Shown here: positions 1 to 11,475 of the stretch, one piece after another
Layout: the number at the start of each line of letters is the position of its first letter
How positions within the stretch are numbered: the stretch's first letter is position 1
Assembly (NCBI GenBank): GCA_025093555.1
Contig: JAIWNF010000035.1
Location: 186,001-250,000 of the forward strand
Direction: 5' to 3'
Length of the DNA: 64,000 bases
Origin: Circinella umbellata
Lineage: Eukaryota > Mucoromycota > Mucoromycetes > Mucorales > Lichtheimiaceae
Made by a program: the position numbers and the translations under genes
Notes under the pieces: model-generated
What the model saw: the letters and a program-made list of their open reading frames with translations, nothing else
The model's database searches: none
What the model was told of the DNA's origin: nothing

Positions 1-2009
1 TTATAGGCAAGGTTACTTTTTTTTGCACTAACCAAAAAAAAAAAAAGAGAGTGGAAGAAGAGATACTGTGAAGAATTGAGTGGAAACAGAAAAAAAATTT
101 TCGTATTTTCAGTTATGAAAGAGGGTTTTTTTTGTAACTTGTACTACTTAACTAAACATTCATTAGGATCCCACGCACAAAATCTTTTCGGGAATTCTTT
201 GACGATGTTGAAATCCACAATTTTATGTATAAAAAAATAATAATAGTAATACTGGTAATAAATAAACCATAAGATTATCCCGAGGTTCCAAAACTGATGT
301 AATTCGCAAGACCAAAGAATAATATTATCGTTCATAGTTACGTATACTCTTAATAACAAATTGCATGTTATATGCATGTATGTAGATCATGCGGAACTTC
401 GGCACTCAGTTTCCTTTTTCTTATAAGCTCCTTGGTGACTTTTTTTTTTTAAGTTTTTTCAAAGTTTAGGTTTTTGATTTGCCATAGTAAATATATGGAA
501 ATTTCTATAATGATTCAATACTGTGATTCCTATTCCGTATGGAATAAAACTAATCATACATATAGAGGTGTAATATATAATAATATGAATAACTTATTGC
601 TTCCGATGTCAAATGAACAATAACATATATAAATATATTTGTATATAAAAGTAATTTTTTACAGTAATAGTTTTTTTTCCCAAGGTGGTTGATATACCCA
701 TGAATTTTTTTTTCGCTATAGTAATATATAATATGATATGCAGACAAAATCTTTACATTCTAGACTTTATTATCATTATTATGGATACTGTATAATGTAC
801 GTACGTAAAAGCCAAGACAAATCAGCTTAATGCATTATTTTCCCTGGGGGTAAAAAAAAAAGGTTTATTAATTATGGTATCAGTGGCGTTTATAATCTAA
901 AAAAACACTATATTGGTTAGTATAATATGATGAAATTATTGACTCACTGTGGATTGCTCTCTTGGTGCGGTCAAAATATTTTTTTTTTATATAAATACAC
1001 ATTCCCTACTTCCCCCAATCCCCACCCCTACTCCCACCGGCCTTTTTTGTTTGCTGCGGCGGTTATCATGATAACCAAAAATGGTTTGTACTACATATTG
1101 ATTTTTTATATGTAGTACAACTGCAGTAGCGTCCCTGACCACAAAGAATCACGTCAAAAGACAATAACTTAAATGTGTGGGGGGGGGAGAAAAGAAAATA
1201 TCAAGAATAATATCTTGTAATATATCTTGTTTTAGTAAAATAACAAGAATAACCAAACTATTTTTACATTCACTAACATACTTTCAATGATGTTTTAAAA
1301 AAAGAAAGGGGCTTTGATTATTATTACTTTATATATTTTTATTTTGGTTCGACCGATAGCACGGACCATGTTTTTATTGGTGTAAAAAGTTAGACAACAA
1401 CAAATACATCTTTTTGATGTAAAAATATTATGTGATCAAAAACATTCTCATTGTCAACACCATTATCCCTTTTTTCCTTCTATAACTTCATCACCCCTCA
1501 AAATGGAAAAGTTATATGCAAAAAAATGTATAGAAGAAAACTTTTACCCGATGATCTCGCTGTAAGTATTAGATAATATATGTGGAATATTGTATATAGA
1601 ACCAAAACAAAGAAAACAAAAATCTGGTGTCGAGAGAAAGGAAAAAAATAGTTAAGGGCAAAGGGAGTTTAAAGGAGAGAAAGACTTTAAGTCCTTTGAT
1701 CCAATAATTAAGGAGGGAATAAGTGCCACTTTTGGATTTGCTGACTCAGAAATTGAGGTGAAAAAAAAAAGTACCCGTCATTTTTGCTCATAAAAACTTG
1801 CACAACATAAAAACCATCCACACGTGCCTTTATCTTTTCTTTCTTTTTTTTTTTTTAGTACATTTTCTATATAAAAACAAAGAACTCATTTTCTTTCTTT
1901 ATTTTTTTTTTATTTCTCCAACTTTTCTTCTTCTTCAAAAGAATTTGATACTTTCAACCAAAAAACAACAACAACAGCAACAAGAAATAATAAAAGACAC
2001 CCAGTTATT
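1..2009. other. Intergenic and 5' region of the MFS gene
   Basis: No reading frame here has protein-like composition; the short open frames are AT-rich and low-complexity. The last 200 bp are pyrimidine-rich and then A/CAA-rich, as expected of a fungal promoter and 5' leader running into the MFS start. A hairpin at 1086-1120 is listed separately. Confidence 0.5.
1086..1120. repeat. Perfect 13-bp inverted repeat (hairpin)
   Basis: The arm TTGTACTACATAT at 1086-1098 is exactly matched by its reverse complement at 1108-1120, with a 9-base loop. It sits in non-coding DNA about 900 bp upstream of the MFS transporter. Function unknown. Confidence 0.75.
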
Positions 2010-4626
2010 ATGAATCAGGATGTATTATCCAAAAGTTATACAGACAGTCTTAATAGTTATTTGAGTCAACATCAAGATGATCCTCTTAACGTTCATGATA
2101 ATTATGGTCGACGCCCATCTTATACCAATGCATCAGTTCAATCTAATTTGAGTAACATGGTTGGTATTTCACGTACTCCATCGATGGCAAATTATTATCA
2201 AACAATGACAGGAGGAGGCTCTTCTTCTACTGCAGCACCTTTTAATAATAATATGACAAAGAAAGAATCGGTGAATGAGATTTTACCAGAAAATGCCATT
2301 CTTTCCCGTACCAATACCGTGACAACTGCAGCATCCATTCCGTATGATGATGACGGAGATAGTTATCATAATTATGACCCAGAAGCCACTGCAGCTTATG
2401 ATGATGAACCGACACCGTTACCAAAAATGCAAATGTTTATCGTTTGTATTATTCTTTTTAGTGAACCAATGACATCCACTATTTTACTCCCGTTCATTTA
2501 CTTTATGGTATTTATATTGATTGTCCTTCATAAAAGAGAGAGGGAGGCTTCAACTACTTATAATATTAATATATATCTTTTTCTTTCTTTCCCTTTTATC
2601 AATTTATATCTACCATAGCTTAAGGATTTCAACTTATCAGATGATGAAACTGAAATTGGTGCATATGCAGGATGGATCAGTAAGTTATTTTTATCTTTAT
2701 TTTTATCGCTTATAGCAAATTATTAGGGCGGAAAAAAGAAATTTAAACTTTACCTATTATTTGTATTTTTTTTTTTTATTAGCTTCCATTTTCTTTTTCG
2801 CACAACTCTGTACAGCTATGCAATTTGGAAGATATTCTGATAAGCATGGTAGACGACCTGTATTATTACTTGGATTAATTGGCAATTCAATTTCTGCATG
2901 TTCATTCGGTTTGAGTAAAAGTATTTGGTGGGCAATGGGATCTCGTGCCTTTTGTGGATTTATAAATGGTAAGGTGTAAAGAGACAATGAAGAGAGGTAG
3001 CCTTGGTACTTATGGATAAATTATCAACTGAGAATTTTATATGTTATATATATATAGGAAATGCTGGTGTTGCAAGAAGTATGCTTGCTGAAATTACAGA
3101 CGGAACAAATCGAGCTACAGCATTTTCATTGTTCGGTCTTACATGGGGATTGGGTATTATAGGTAAAAGCAATTCGAAAAAAAGAAAAATTAATGTCAGC
3201 AGAAAATTATTGAGACTAATAAACAAAACATTAATGCAATCTATTTTCTTTTATTATTTACAGCGGGTAAGTTTTATTAATATAGAACAAATATTTATAC
3301 AAATCGAATGGTTACATCATAATAATCTACTTTTTTTTCTATATTTAGGTCCAGCACTAGGTGGATACCTTTCTAATCCTGTCGAACGTTTTCCAACATT
3401 ATTTGCAGGAAATGCTTTTCTTAAAGAATATCCATACTTTTTACCTTGTTTTGTATCATCGTTAGGATCGTTTTTCGGATTTTTCATTGCTTACTTCTAT
3501 CTTCGTGAATCCAATCCCGTCGTCCTTGCTCGTAAAAGATCAGAACAACAAGGTGAACGACAAGCATTATTGGGAGGAAGATCCTCGGGTGAAACTGTAT
3601 ACACTGAAAATGAGGATGATGATGATATCGATAATATCAAACAACAAGAACAGCAGCAAGAATCACCAAAACTATCAATGATTACCAAGACAACCTATAT
3701 TATTATATTCGGTTATGCGTAAGTTTATATCAATATATTAGAATATATCTTATATGTAAACATCTAACAACTTTTCTTTTTTTTTTTTTTTTTACAAAAA
3801 AATATGAATGTATATAGAGTTTTCGCTTTCCATGCCATGGTTTTTGATGAAGTTCTCCCATTATACTTTTCCACTCCTCGTTATGCAGGTGGTCTTGGTA
3901 CTGACACAACAGAAATTGCTAAAGCACTGTCAATTGCTGGATTACAACAGTTAACTGCCCAATTCCTTATATACCCACGTCTGAATCGAATTGTCCCAAC
4001 ATTGTCCATGGCACGATTCGCATTAATTATGTTCTTCCCTGTATACATACTTTTCCCTGAATTAACAACACTTCAAAGATGGTTAGCTACTACTATGCTA
4101 TCTGAATTTGCTCAAGTATGGATATTTCGAGCATCATATATGATTTTAGTATGTGTACGTTATTTTGGATGTTGTCTTGCATTTACAAGTATGATGATTT
4201 TGGTCAGCAATTCTTCAGATCCTGCTATTCTTGGAATGGTCAATGGGTAAATTAACATACAAGATCTTTTTTTCCAAAATATGTAAAAGAAGTTGAATAA
4301 TTTATTAATAGCACTACGTTTCTTTATTTAGATTTTGTCAATCATGTTTGTCATTTGTTCGTGGATTAGGTAAGAATTCTATAACCTATTTAATTCTTCT
4401 TCTATTTTTTCTTTTTACTGATTATTAACATTCCATAATATGATTTATGACAGGTCCAACTATTGGTGGTACATTATGGTCTTTGTCATTAAAAGAAGGC
4501 AATCCATATCCCTTTGACCGTCATTTAGTTTATTATTTGATTGGCATATTGACACTTTATGGTGTTTTTCAAAGTTATCAAATTCCTAGTTCACTTTCCA
4601 TTGGTGGTCGAACTACAAGAAAGTAA
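2010..4626 (+). CDS. Major facilitator superfamily transporter (DHA1/ZIFL-like), 9 exons
   Basis: Exons read as 2010-2507, 2619-2679, 2783-2968, 3058-3162, 3264-3266, 3349-3718, 3818-4246, 4332-4369 and 4454-4626, giving 620 aa. The product is a polytopic plasma- or vacuolar-membrane transporter of the MFS. After a ~140-residue Ser/Asn-rich cytosolic N-terminus come 12 predicted hydrophobic segments. The loop after the second carries MFS motif A (GRYSDKHGRRPVLLLG), followed by the NGNAGVARSMLAEITD and GPALGGYLSNP segments typical of Tet/ZIFL-like fungal transporters. A long acidic, Q-rich loop (EDDDDIDNIKQQEQQQ) separates the halves. The start is the first ATG after an A-rich leader. Substrate is not predictable; family members export drugs or handle metals and small acids. 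The oddity is a 3-nt fifth exon (see findings). Without it the frame is kept but one residue is lost from a conserved spacing. Confidence 0.87.
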
Positions 4627-6183
4627 AATTTCGCTTTATTTTTTGTATATATTAATCAATTCCTTCAAACACAGACTCTTTTTATTAGTATTGCTATTTT
4701 TTTTTTTTGAAATAAGATAGAACACACACACACTCACTCACACACATATATATATACATATGTAAAAGAAACATATTTTTCATAAACATAATACATAAAC
4801 TATTACATTATTACATAACAAACAAGCATCCTATATACCACATAAATATTACTACTAAACTTTCCTCTTCCATCTTTATGTTTTATCATTCTTTTTATTA
4901 TTACTACGTTATTAAAAAAAAACTATAAAATAGATCTAGCTGTTTATTAGATTACAAAAAAAATAAAAAGCAGCATTTATTGTTCAAACTGAATCACATT
5001 GATGATTTTTTTTTCCTATTTCTTATAAAAGAGAGAGATATAATGTATATAATATAAATCAACTTTCTATAATTTATTCACTTTGTTTGGTTAACTAAAG
5101 TATTAATGATGACAACTTATTTGTCAATATGCAATCTTTAAAAAATGCATCTTGTTCTAGTTCTTTTGCAGCATACTTACCATAAATTTGGTTGGTAAAT
5201 GTTCTATTGGGATAGTTAGTCCATTATCATGGGAAGTTCACATATGATATACGCATTATGCTAAATATCAATTAAAATAATTTTAATCACGTAAACATAA
5301 AAACAGGTTGTTAATTTTTTTAGTTATAGTATGTTTACATCTTAACTTCCTGAAAGGAGACATGTTATTCAAGTATATATAATGAGGTCAAGAAGGAAAT
5401 TTCTCGGATCTCAATAATTGTCCATCAGCACAGATAATTAATCTATATATGTACTTACAATTTGATGCATGATGCGAACGCCACAAATCGCGGGAAAATT
5501 ATTGAATCATCGTGTACTACAACAAAAAAAAAGAAAAGCTATTATTGATGTTGGTTCCTTTTTTACAACAATAGAGTGGAAAGAATACCATACTATAGGA
5601 TAATACTATAGAAAATATTTTATTTCGCATGTAGCAATGTCTAGGTAATAGAAGAATTGTTATTAAAAGGCATAAAAAGTTACTTTTATTGAGGAAACCT
5701 TTTTATTTACATGTGTATCCATGCAACAAAAAAATAAAGATGCCGCGTGAGTCATTGCTGGCTTGAAACATTTAATTCCCAGATCTATCAATGTTCAATA
5801 CAAGTGATTGGACTTGATCAAGACAATCATTTCTTCTTTTAATAATAAAATGATAAGCAAGTTTCTATGGTATAAGTTAGAGTGTCATATCGATACAATA
5901 CTATATATATATATATCAATGTAAATTTAATGTTTATTGAAATAAAGAAAGAAAAATATATCTGCTGATCAATGATCAATGTATTATTCCTTGTTGTGGG
6001 AACCCAATCTTTTTGGTGTTGAATTAAAGAAAGTTTTCCGCAGCACTTCTTTTTCCTTTTTTGTCTTTTACTTCCTTGCTTATTTAAAAAGAAGAGTCGA
6101 CAGTATAATTTTACAAAACATTCTCTTTTTCTAATTCTTTATTTTTGTTTTCTATTCATCCCATACATTTTAATTTACTAGCT
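4627..6183. other. Intergenic; 3' end of MFS gene and promoter of next gene
   Basis: AT-rich sequence with a CA-rich run near 4720-4760 and poly-A/T tracts. No credible coding frame. The last 150 bp are T-rich, as expected of the leader of the UPF0643-like gene. Confidence 0.5.
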
Positions 6184-6977
6184 ATGCCTACTAATAATAA
6201 TATCTCAACTCAACAAGGAAAAACAGTAGCTGAATCTGTTGGTGCACCTGTAACAAAAGAGCAAGAGACTGTCACTGGTCTTCACAATCTTACCATTTCT
6301 AAAGAAAACTCAACCACTGAAAAAGCAAAATCTTCCAAAGAAGAGAAAAAAGAGAACGAAGAAAAAGAAGAAGAAAAGAACCTTCCTTACCCTAACAACC
6401 GTAACTTTATCAAAAGTTTACGCCCAGAGGACAAGTTATTTTTTGATAAAGCTCTCCCTCATTTTAAACAAATTTCAGATGATATAGTTCACGTACATGT
6501 TTCAAAAGTATTCAATTGGGACGAAATGGCCCAGCTACTAGGAAAAGAAGTTGAAGGAGAATGGTATATGGTTGCATTTTATAGCACTCGCAAGGTAGAA
6601 TACAATAAAAAACAATTAAGTGACGAAGACAATTATATCCAACAAGTGGCAAAACAAAGTGGTGGTTTGTTAAAGGTAATATAATTTTACATATTATTCT
6701 TCCTGTCACATCAGAGAACATATTTTGTTGCTTTTTTGTTCTAATTAAAGCATTGTGATTATAGCACTGGTCTGGTGAAGCTAACAAAGACAGAGAATCA
6801 CTTACTGTAAATATTTGGGTGGATCGAGAGCATGCTCTCAATGGGATACGTAGACAACCATTCCATCAAAAGGTATCAGGAAGTGCATCGGAATTGTATT
6901 TCGATTCATACACATTGAATCGTCACAAGTTGATCAAGCGAGCAAATGAAACTGTATTTCATATTGAGACATACTAA
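6184..6977 (+). CDS. UPF0643-like conserved fungal protein, 2 exons
   Basis: Exons 6184-6675 and 6765-6977 encode 234 aa. The first ~75 residues are a charged, low-complexity tail (Lys/Glu runs such as EEKKENEEKEEEKNL). The rest matches what I recall of the fungal UPF0643 family: a GEWYMVAFYSTRK segment, then SGGLLKHWSGEANKD, then an IWVDREHA stretch before a Tyr/Arg-rich C-terminus. The intron falls just after GGLLK. Biochemical function of this family is not established; some members look like small cytosolic alpha/beta barrels, but I cannot see catalytic residues. The ATG at 6184 was chosen because the frame upstream opens only with a non-ATG codon. Confidence 0.72.
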
Positions 6978-8029
6978 GAAAAATTATACATTACTTCCAT
7001 TGGTAATATAACAATATTTGATGTGTATTTTGTTTTTGTATATGCAATATAGTAGCAATATATAATAAATAAATATGTTCTGAAAAACTCTATTTTTTAT
7101 TCATGTTCGCTGTAATGTGGATGCTACTACGCGTTAAAAATTCGCACTGCTTTTTTAAAACCAGGGTTTGTTTGTGCTTGTGTAATAATACACAAGAGAT
7201 TTTTTTGTTAAGTATGTGAGTCAATTGCAAAGAACAGTAATCGAAACCCGCTGCATGAGATTTGATTGAATATTTTTTTAAGATGCAGGTACATACCTCA
7301 CGGGTTCGTTACTTGCTATGCCAATATTATCTGGAAACATATTATTAAGCTGCTGTTATTGGACCTGATAAATTTTACATATGCACAGGTTTGATTATTT
7401 GAACACCCAGTAATAACAAAAATGACATTGCAAAACAAAACGATTATTTTCCTCAAGCGAAAGGTTTGAATATAAATTAAGTGGAATAGTAATACTTGTT
7501 TGACGAATACAATGCCTAATGTACAATAAAATTGGATAAGAGCGAGTAAATGCGTTCAACTTGAATCTCTCATGTCAAGTAAATTTTAACCACATAGTTA
7601 TACATCTACAAAAAAGCATTATCAGTTACTTTGATATTTGTGTAACATGGGGTTGGAAATTATTCTCAATTTTATCGAAAAATTTTACGCTATGACAATA
7701 ATATTATTGACATTTATATTCATAAATAGAATAGTACTAGAGTTATAGTTTCTTGTGAATAACCTGGCTAAAGATCATAATGCATAACAAATGAGGATGC
7801 AAGTGCTGCGCACTAACTTTTTCTGTTTATATTGTCCTCAACTATACGAGCGGAATATAACCGGCTTTTTAAAAAAAACATTGATTGTTGTTTGTGTGTA
7901 TAGTTGGCGTTTTAGAGTGCTTTGATGATGGCATCATGTGGTTCCTTATCCCTTTAAAAAAGAACAGAGAACTTTATTTTTCCTCAACTTCTTCTCTTTT
8001 CAATTTTTTTTTGTTTTCTGTTTTTAGAA
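6978..8029. other. Intergenic, no gene seen
   Basis: AT-rich 3' flank of the UPF0643-like gene followed by unrelated sequence. Short open frames only. A pyrimidine-rich leader lies at about 7975-8025 before the zinc-finger gene. Confidence 0.5.
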
Positions 8030-9723
8030 ATGATTTCTTGTTTACAAAAATTGTTAAAAGATATAAAAGAAATCATTTTTGATGAAGAAAGTTTTATTTC
8101 TTCATCACAACCACAACCATCGTCACAACCACCAGTAGTATTTAACAATGATAGTAACACAACAGCTAAAACTAATTCTCAACCCGTTGTCATTACATCA
8201 AATAATCTGAAAAAAGGTAATTATTTTGCTCTTCTATAGTAACCATTACACGCTTGAGCATTTTAACTTTTGTTCGCGTTCGAAAATAGTTGAACACCAA
8301 AACAAAAAAAGTTTAAGTCAACATAACGATTATGATGATCATCCTGATCAAAAACAAAAATACATCAGCTCCTATAAGAAACGAAAAAGAGTCATTGATG
8401 GTAACGATAATGATAATGACAGTGCATACATGTCCAAGTCTTCTCCAGAATGTGGTAATATTCATTTTACTATTTCAAACATTCGTTCATTTTCTTTGAT
8501 AATGTATAACTAACAAGTATAGTTGATTTTTTCTTTACTTTTCAAATAAGAAAAAAAATTAAAAGACGATCGCAACATATCAATGAAAACAGAAAAAAAT
8601 AATGTCAAACGTAATAAGAATAATATAAAAGAGTTTGACTATTATGATGGAGTAGAGGATGAGTCCTTTCTTGGTACCGATGATTATAATTCTAAACCCA
8701 TGAAAAACCAACAACGTCGATCTTATAGCAGTATTGCTTCTCCTAGTACTTATACACAAGAACGTCAAAGTAAAGAATAATTTTTTTAACTGTAGTGTAA
8801 CATAATAAATTATATTTGAAATCATATTATAACCTTCTCTTTCTCTCTATAAATAATCCCGGTATACTAGTTGTAGAAGGTCAATGTTTTCATTGCCCAT
8901 ACAAAGGTTGTGACATGTATCAATATACTCTTGGTCCTTTGTACACACACATTCGAAAAAATCATGACTCTGAATTTTCCAGATTACAGTTACGCCATAA
9001 GTACATTTTTAAAGATGAAAAAGGTCATCTAGTATTGTTCGATGGTATGTTTTTTGACGACCAACCTATGTTAATTTCTTACTTTTTTTTTCTTTTTTAC
9101 TAACATTAGCTTATTTTTCTATATAACAACTATTAATAGAAAGCTCCAAAAATTTATTAAACAACGGTGATCATCTTGTTGTCCATTATGAGACGATTTG
9201 TAGCGATAGAATATTAAGAAAGAAAAAAGAAGGTATTATTGTAATAGTACAGACATACTAAATGTATGAACATTACAGCGACAAAATAGTCTTCATATGT
9301 ATGTTATTTTAATTGATGGTAGCAGCTAATGATATTTCATAATGGTGTATAAAATAATAATAACAATAGGAATAGTTTATTGTCCGTATAAGACATGTAA
9401 AGTTCAATGTTCAGCATTACATATTATGTTTTACCATATCAAAACAGACCACAAAGTAGAATTGCCAAAAATCATTGAGGCATCAAAAAATGAGACATTG
9501 ATGTTTAAAGCAAGTTCTAATGGAAGACTGATTGATATTTTTGAAGGTATTTGATAGACTTAATATACTTGATCTATATGAAACGCTTTGGTATTTTCCT
9601 AACAAGCACACTTAACTAATAAGGTCTATAACATATTATAAACTGAATATAGAAAAGAAATCCAGAGATAAGTTGAGTGCTGGAGAACAATTTACACTTG
9701 TACTTTCGACAATATTGGATTAG
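8030..9723 (+). CDS. Hypothetical protein with two C2H2-type zinc fingers, 7 exons
   Basis: Exons 8030-8216, 8290-8454, 8551-8769, 8871-9044, 9140-9232, 9370-9546 and 9653-9723 join in phase into 361 aa. The first ~190 residues are low-complexity and hydrophilic (Ser/Pro/Gln, Asp/Asn and Lys-rich, with a basic KKRKRV stretch that could be a nuclear signal). Two similar finger modules follow: C199-x4-C204-x12-H217-x4-H222 (CPYKGCDMYQYTLGPLYTHI) and C284-x4-C289-x12-H302-x4-H307 (CPYKTCKVQCSALHIMFYHI). Each is followed by a hydrophobic/charged tail ending in a LFDG or IFEG segment, so the protein holds a duplicated finger-plus-tail unit. A nuclear DNA- or RNA-binding role is the natural inference. 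I do not recognise a named family. All introns are short with good GT..AG ends. Confidence 0.7.
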
Positions 9724-10277
9724 TTCATTTGCATAATAACGTTGTTTAAAAGTAAAAAAAAAAGCAGAGATTTATATTTTTTTATCTTTATAAAAAAAAG
9801 TGTATACAACACTGGTGTATTCTATCATTTTCTTTGATCACAATTATCCCCTCTTATAAAAAATAAAAAGACAGAATATATACAATCGTGGTCTATTACT
9901 TAATAAATATATATATATCTATAAGTTTTATTGTCATCATTGAAAATTATTGATATTCAATTCTACATATTAACTCTTGGGTCTGATAAAATGGTATTTT
10001 ACTTATAATCGAAAAAGGCATAGGTAAAAATTAATTTACAAATAAACCAAAAAAAAAAAAAGAAGAGAAGGTATCTAGACTATAACAATAAGCAAGTACA
10101 CCAAAAAAAGTATTCTATGACCCGCATTTTTTTTATCGTGATCGCACTTGTACATTCTTCTTGGTTTTTATAGTCACCACAAGATAAATAGCTTTTAAAA
10201 GAAACATTTAACAAGATTTGTTGATATATGTATATGGAAATGAATGAAATAATATACAATCTAGAATAGTTTTTGAT
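9724..10277. other. Intergenic between convergent genes
   Basis: The C2H2 gene (+) and the small membrane-protein gene (-) converge here. The stretch is AT-rich with several poly-A and AT runs suitable for polyadenylation; no coding frame. Confidence 0.5.
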
Positions 10278-10613
10278 TCATATTGCACCATATAAAGAAC
10301 AAGTTACTTGCTTCTGCTTGCCCAATTCCATAGCCATTTGTTCTTGTCGTTCAATCAAATAATCAATCATGTAACCTGAAAACCATACAATAATTGAAAT
10401 TATACCAGTAACATATAAAAGTGTTGTGTTTGTCAATAATGGAGGAGAGAAAAACTGTGTAGCCCAATAAGTTGTGTGAATGATATCATCATATTTTTGT
10501 TCTTTTAAAATTATTGAAGAAAAGGGTTCTTGTTGAAATTCTTCAATTGCATCGACTGTATAAAAAGCATAAGAGATGCTGATCAAAGTAATAATAATCC
10601 AATAATAGCTCAT
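10278..10613 (-). CDS. Small two-span membrane protein, unknown
   Basis: A single-exon frame of 111 aa starts at an ATG with A-rich context. It has a hydrophobic N-terminal segment (about residues 4-20, IIITLISISYAFYTV), which could be a signal anchor. A ~45-residue lumenal or intermembrane loop with several aromatic residues follows. A second hydrophobic span (about 65-84, LLYVTGIISIIVWFSGYMI) is followed by a charged Gln/Glu-rich helix (LIERQEQMAMELGKQKQ). This is a common layout for small ER or mitochondrial membrane proteins. I do not recognise the family. Composition is less skewed than the surrounding spurious frames, which supports its being real. Confidence 0.5.
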   Translation of the reverse strand: MSYYWIIITLISISYAFYTVDAIEEFQQEPFSSIILKEQKYDDIIHTTYWATQFFSPPLLTNTTLLYVTGIISIIVWFSGYMIDYLIERQEQMAMELGKQKQVTCSLYGAI

Positions 10614-11475
10614 TTTTGAAGCATTGTCGTCGTGAAAATATGTAAAAATTAGAGAGAAAAGAAAGGGGGGAAAAGGAAAAGGAATAAAAGGATCTGATAA
10701 CGATCATATACTCTTTATAAATCCCCGGGATTTTGTGTAACTTGTTCCTCTGAGATATCTTTAAATCATCCAACGAATTCAAATTTGGTTTGATTTTGCA
10801 AGGCGTTCTCTTTACGCAGTAATCACATACATGCTATGAGTAATCCCTTGTTGTTGTTTTCTTTTGTATTTATTAGAATTCATCCCACCACAAGACTATT
10901 TGAAAAAAACTTGCATTAAGCGACCACGTCAGTTTTTATGCTACCTAGGTAACGACCGCATTGCTCGATTTACTACTAATACAAAAATAATAACAAGCAG
11001 TGTCAGTGCAAATATGAATGATACGTAGCACAAGTTGAAATTGTAGCTGAACCCATTTCTATGTTGTTTTATCACTATCCTTTATACCAGCTACGTTCAC
11101 TAAACATTACGTAAAAAAATGGCAGCAGTTATTATTCATCAAAACAAAAAGAGTGTAAGGACTTTCTCTTTTGCTTTAAATAACATTTTTTCATAGTTGT
11201 TAAAATTCATCTTTTTTCTTTCTCATAGCTCAATTGTGGTGATTGGATCAAAAAACTTGAACAAGGGACTATCGTTACGTATAGATGAGGGAAAATTATA
11301 AATAGTTTACCCATCCAATAAAATGAATTTGGACAAGGGACTTTTTTTTGTATATGACCTAAAGCATGAATTTCACTCCTTTTATAATATATATAATATT
11401 TTTTTTTTCTTATACCTTTCCCCACACTGTGATTTCTTTTTCTTTTCTTTTTCTTTCAATTAAACATGCATCATC
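10614..11475. other. Intergenic, divergent promoters
   Basis: Shared upstream region of the small membrane-protein gene (-) and the class 3 lipase (+). No coding frame. A T/C-rich leader precedes the lipase start at 11476. Confidence 0.5.
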
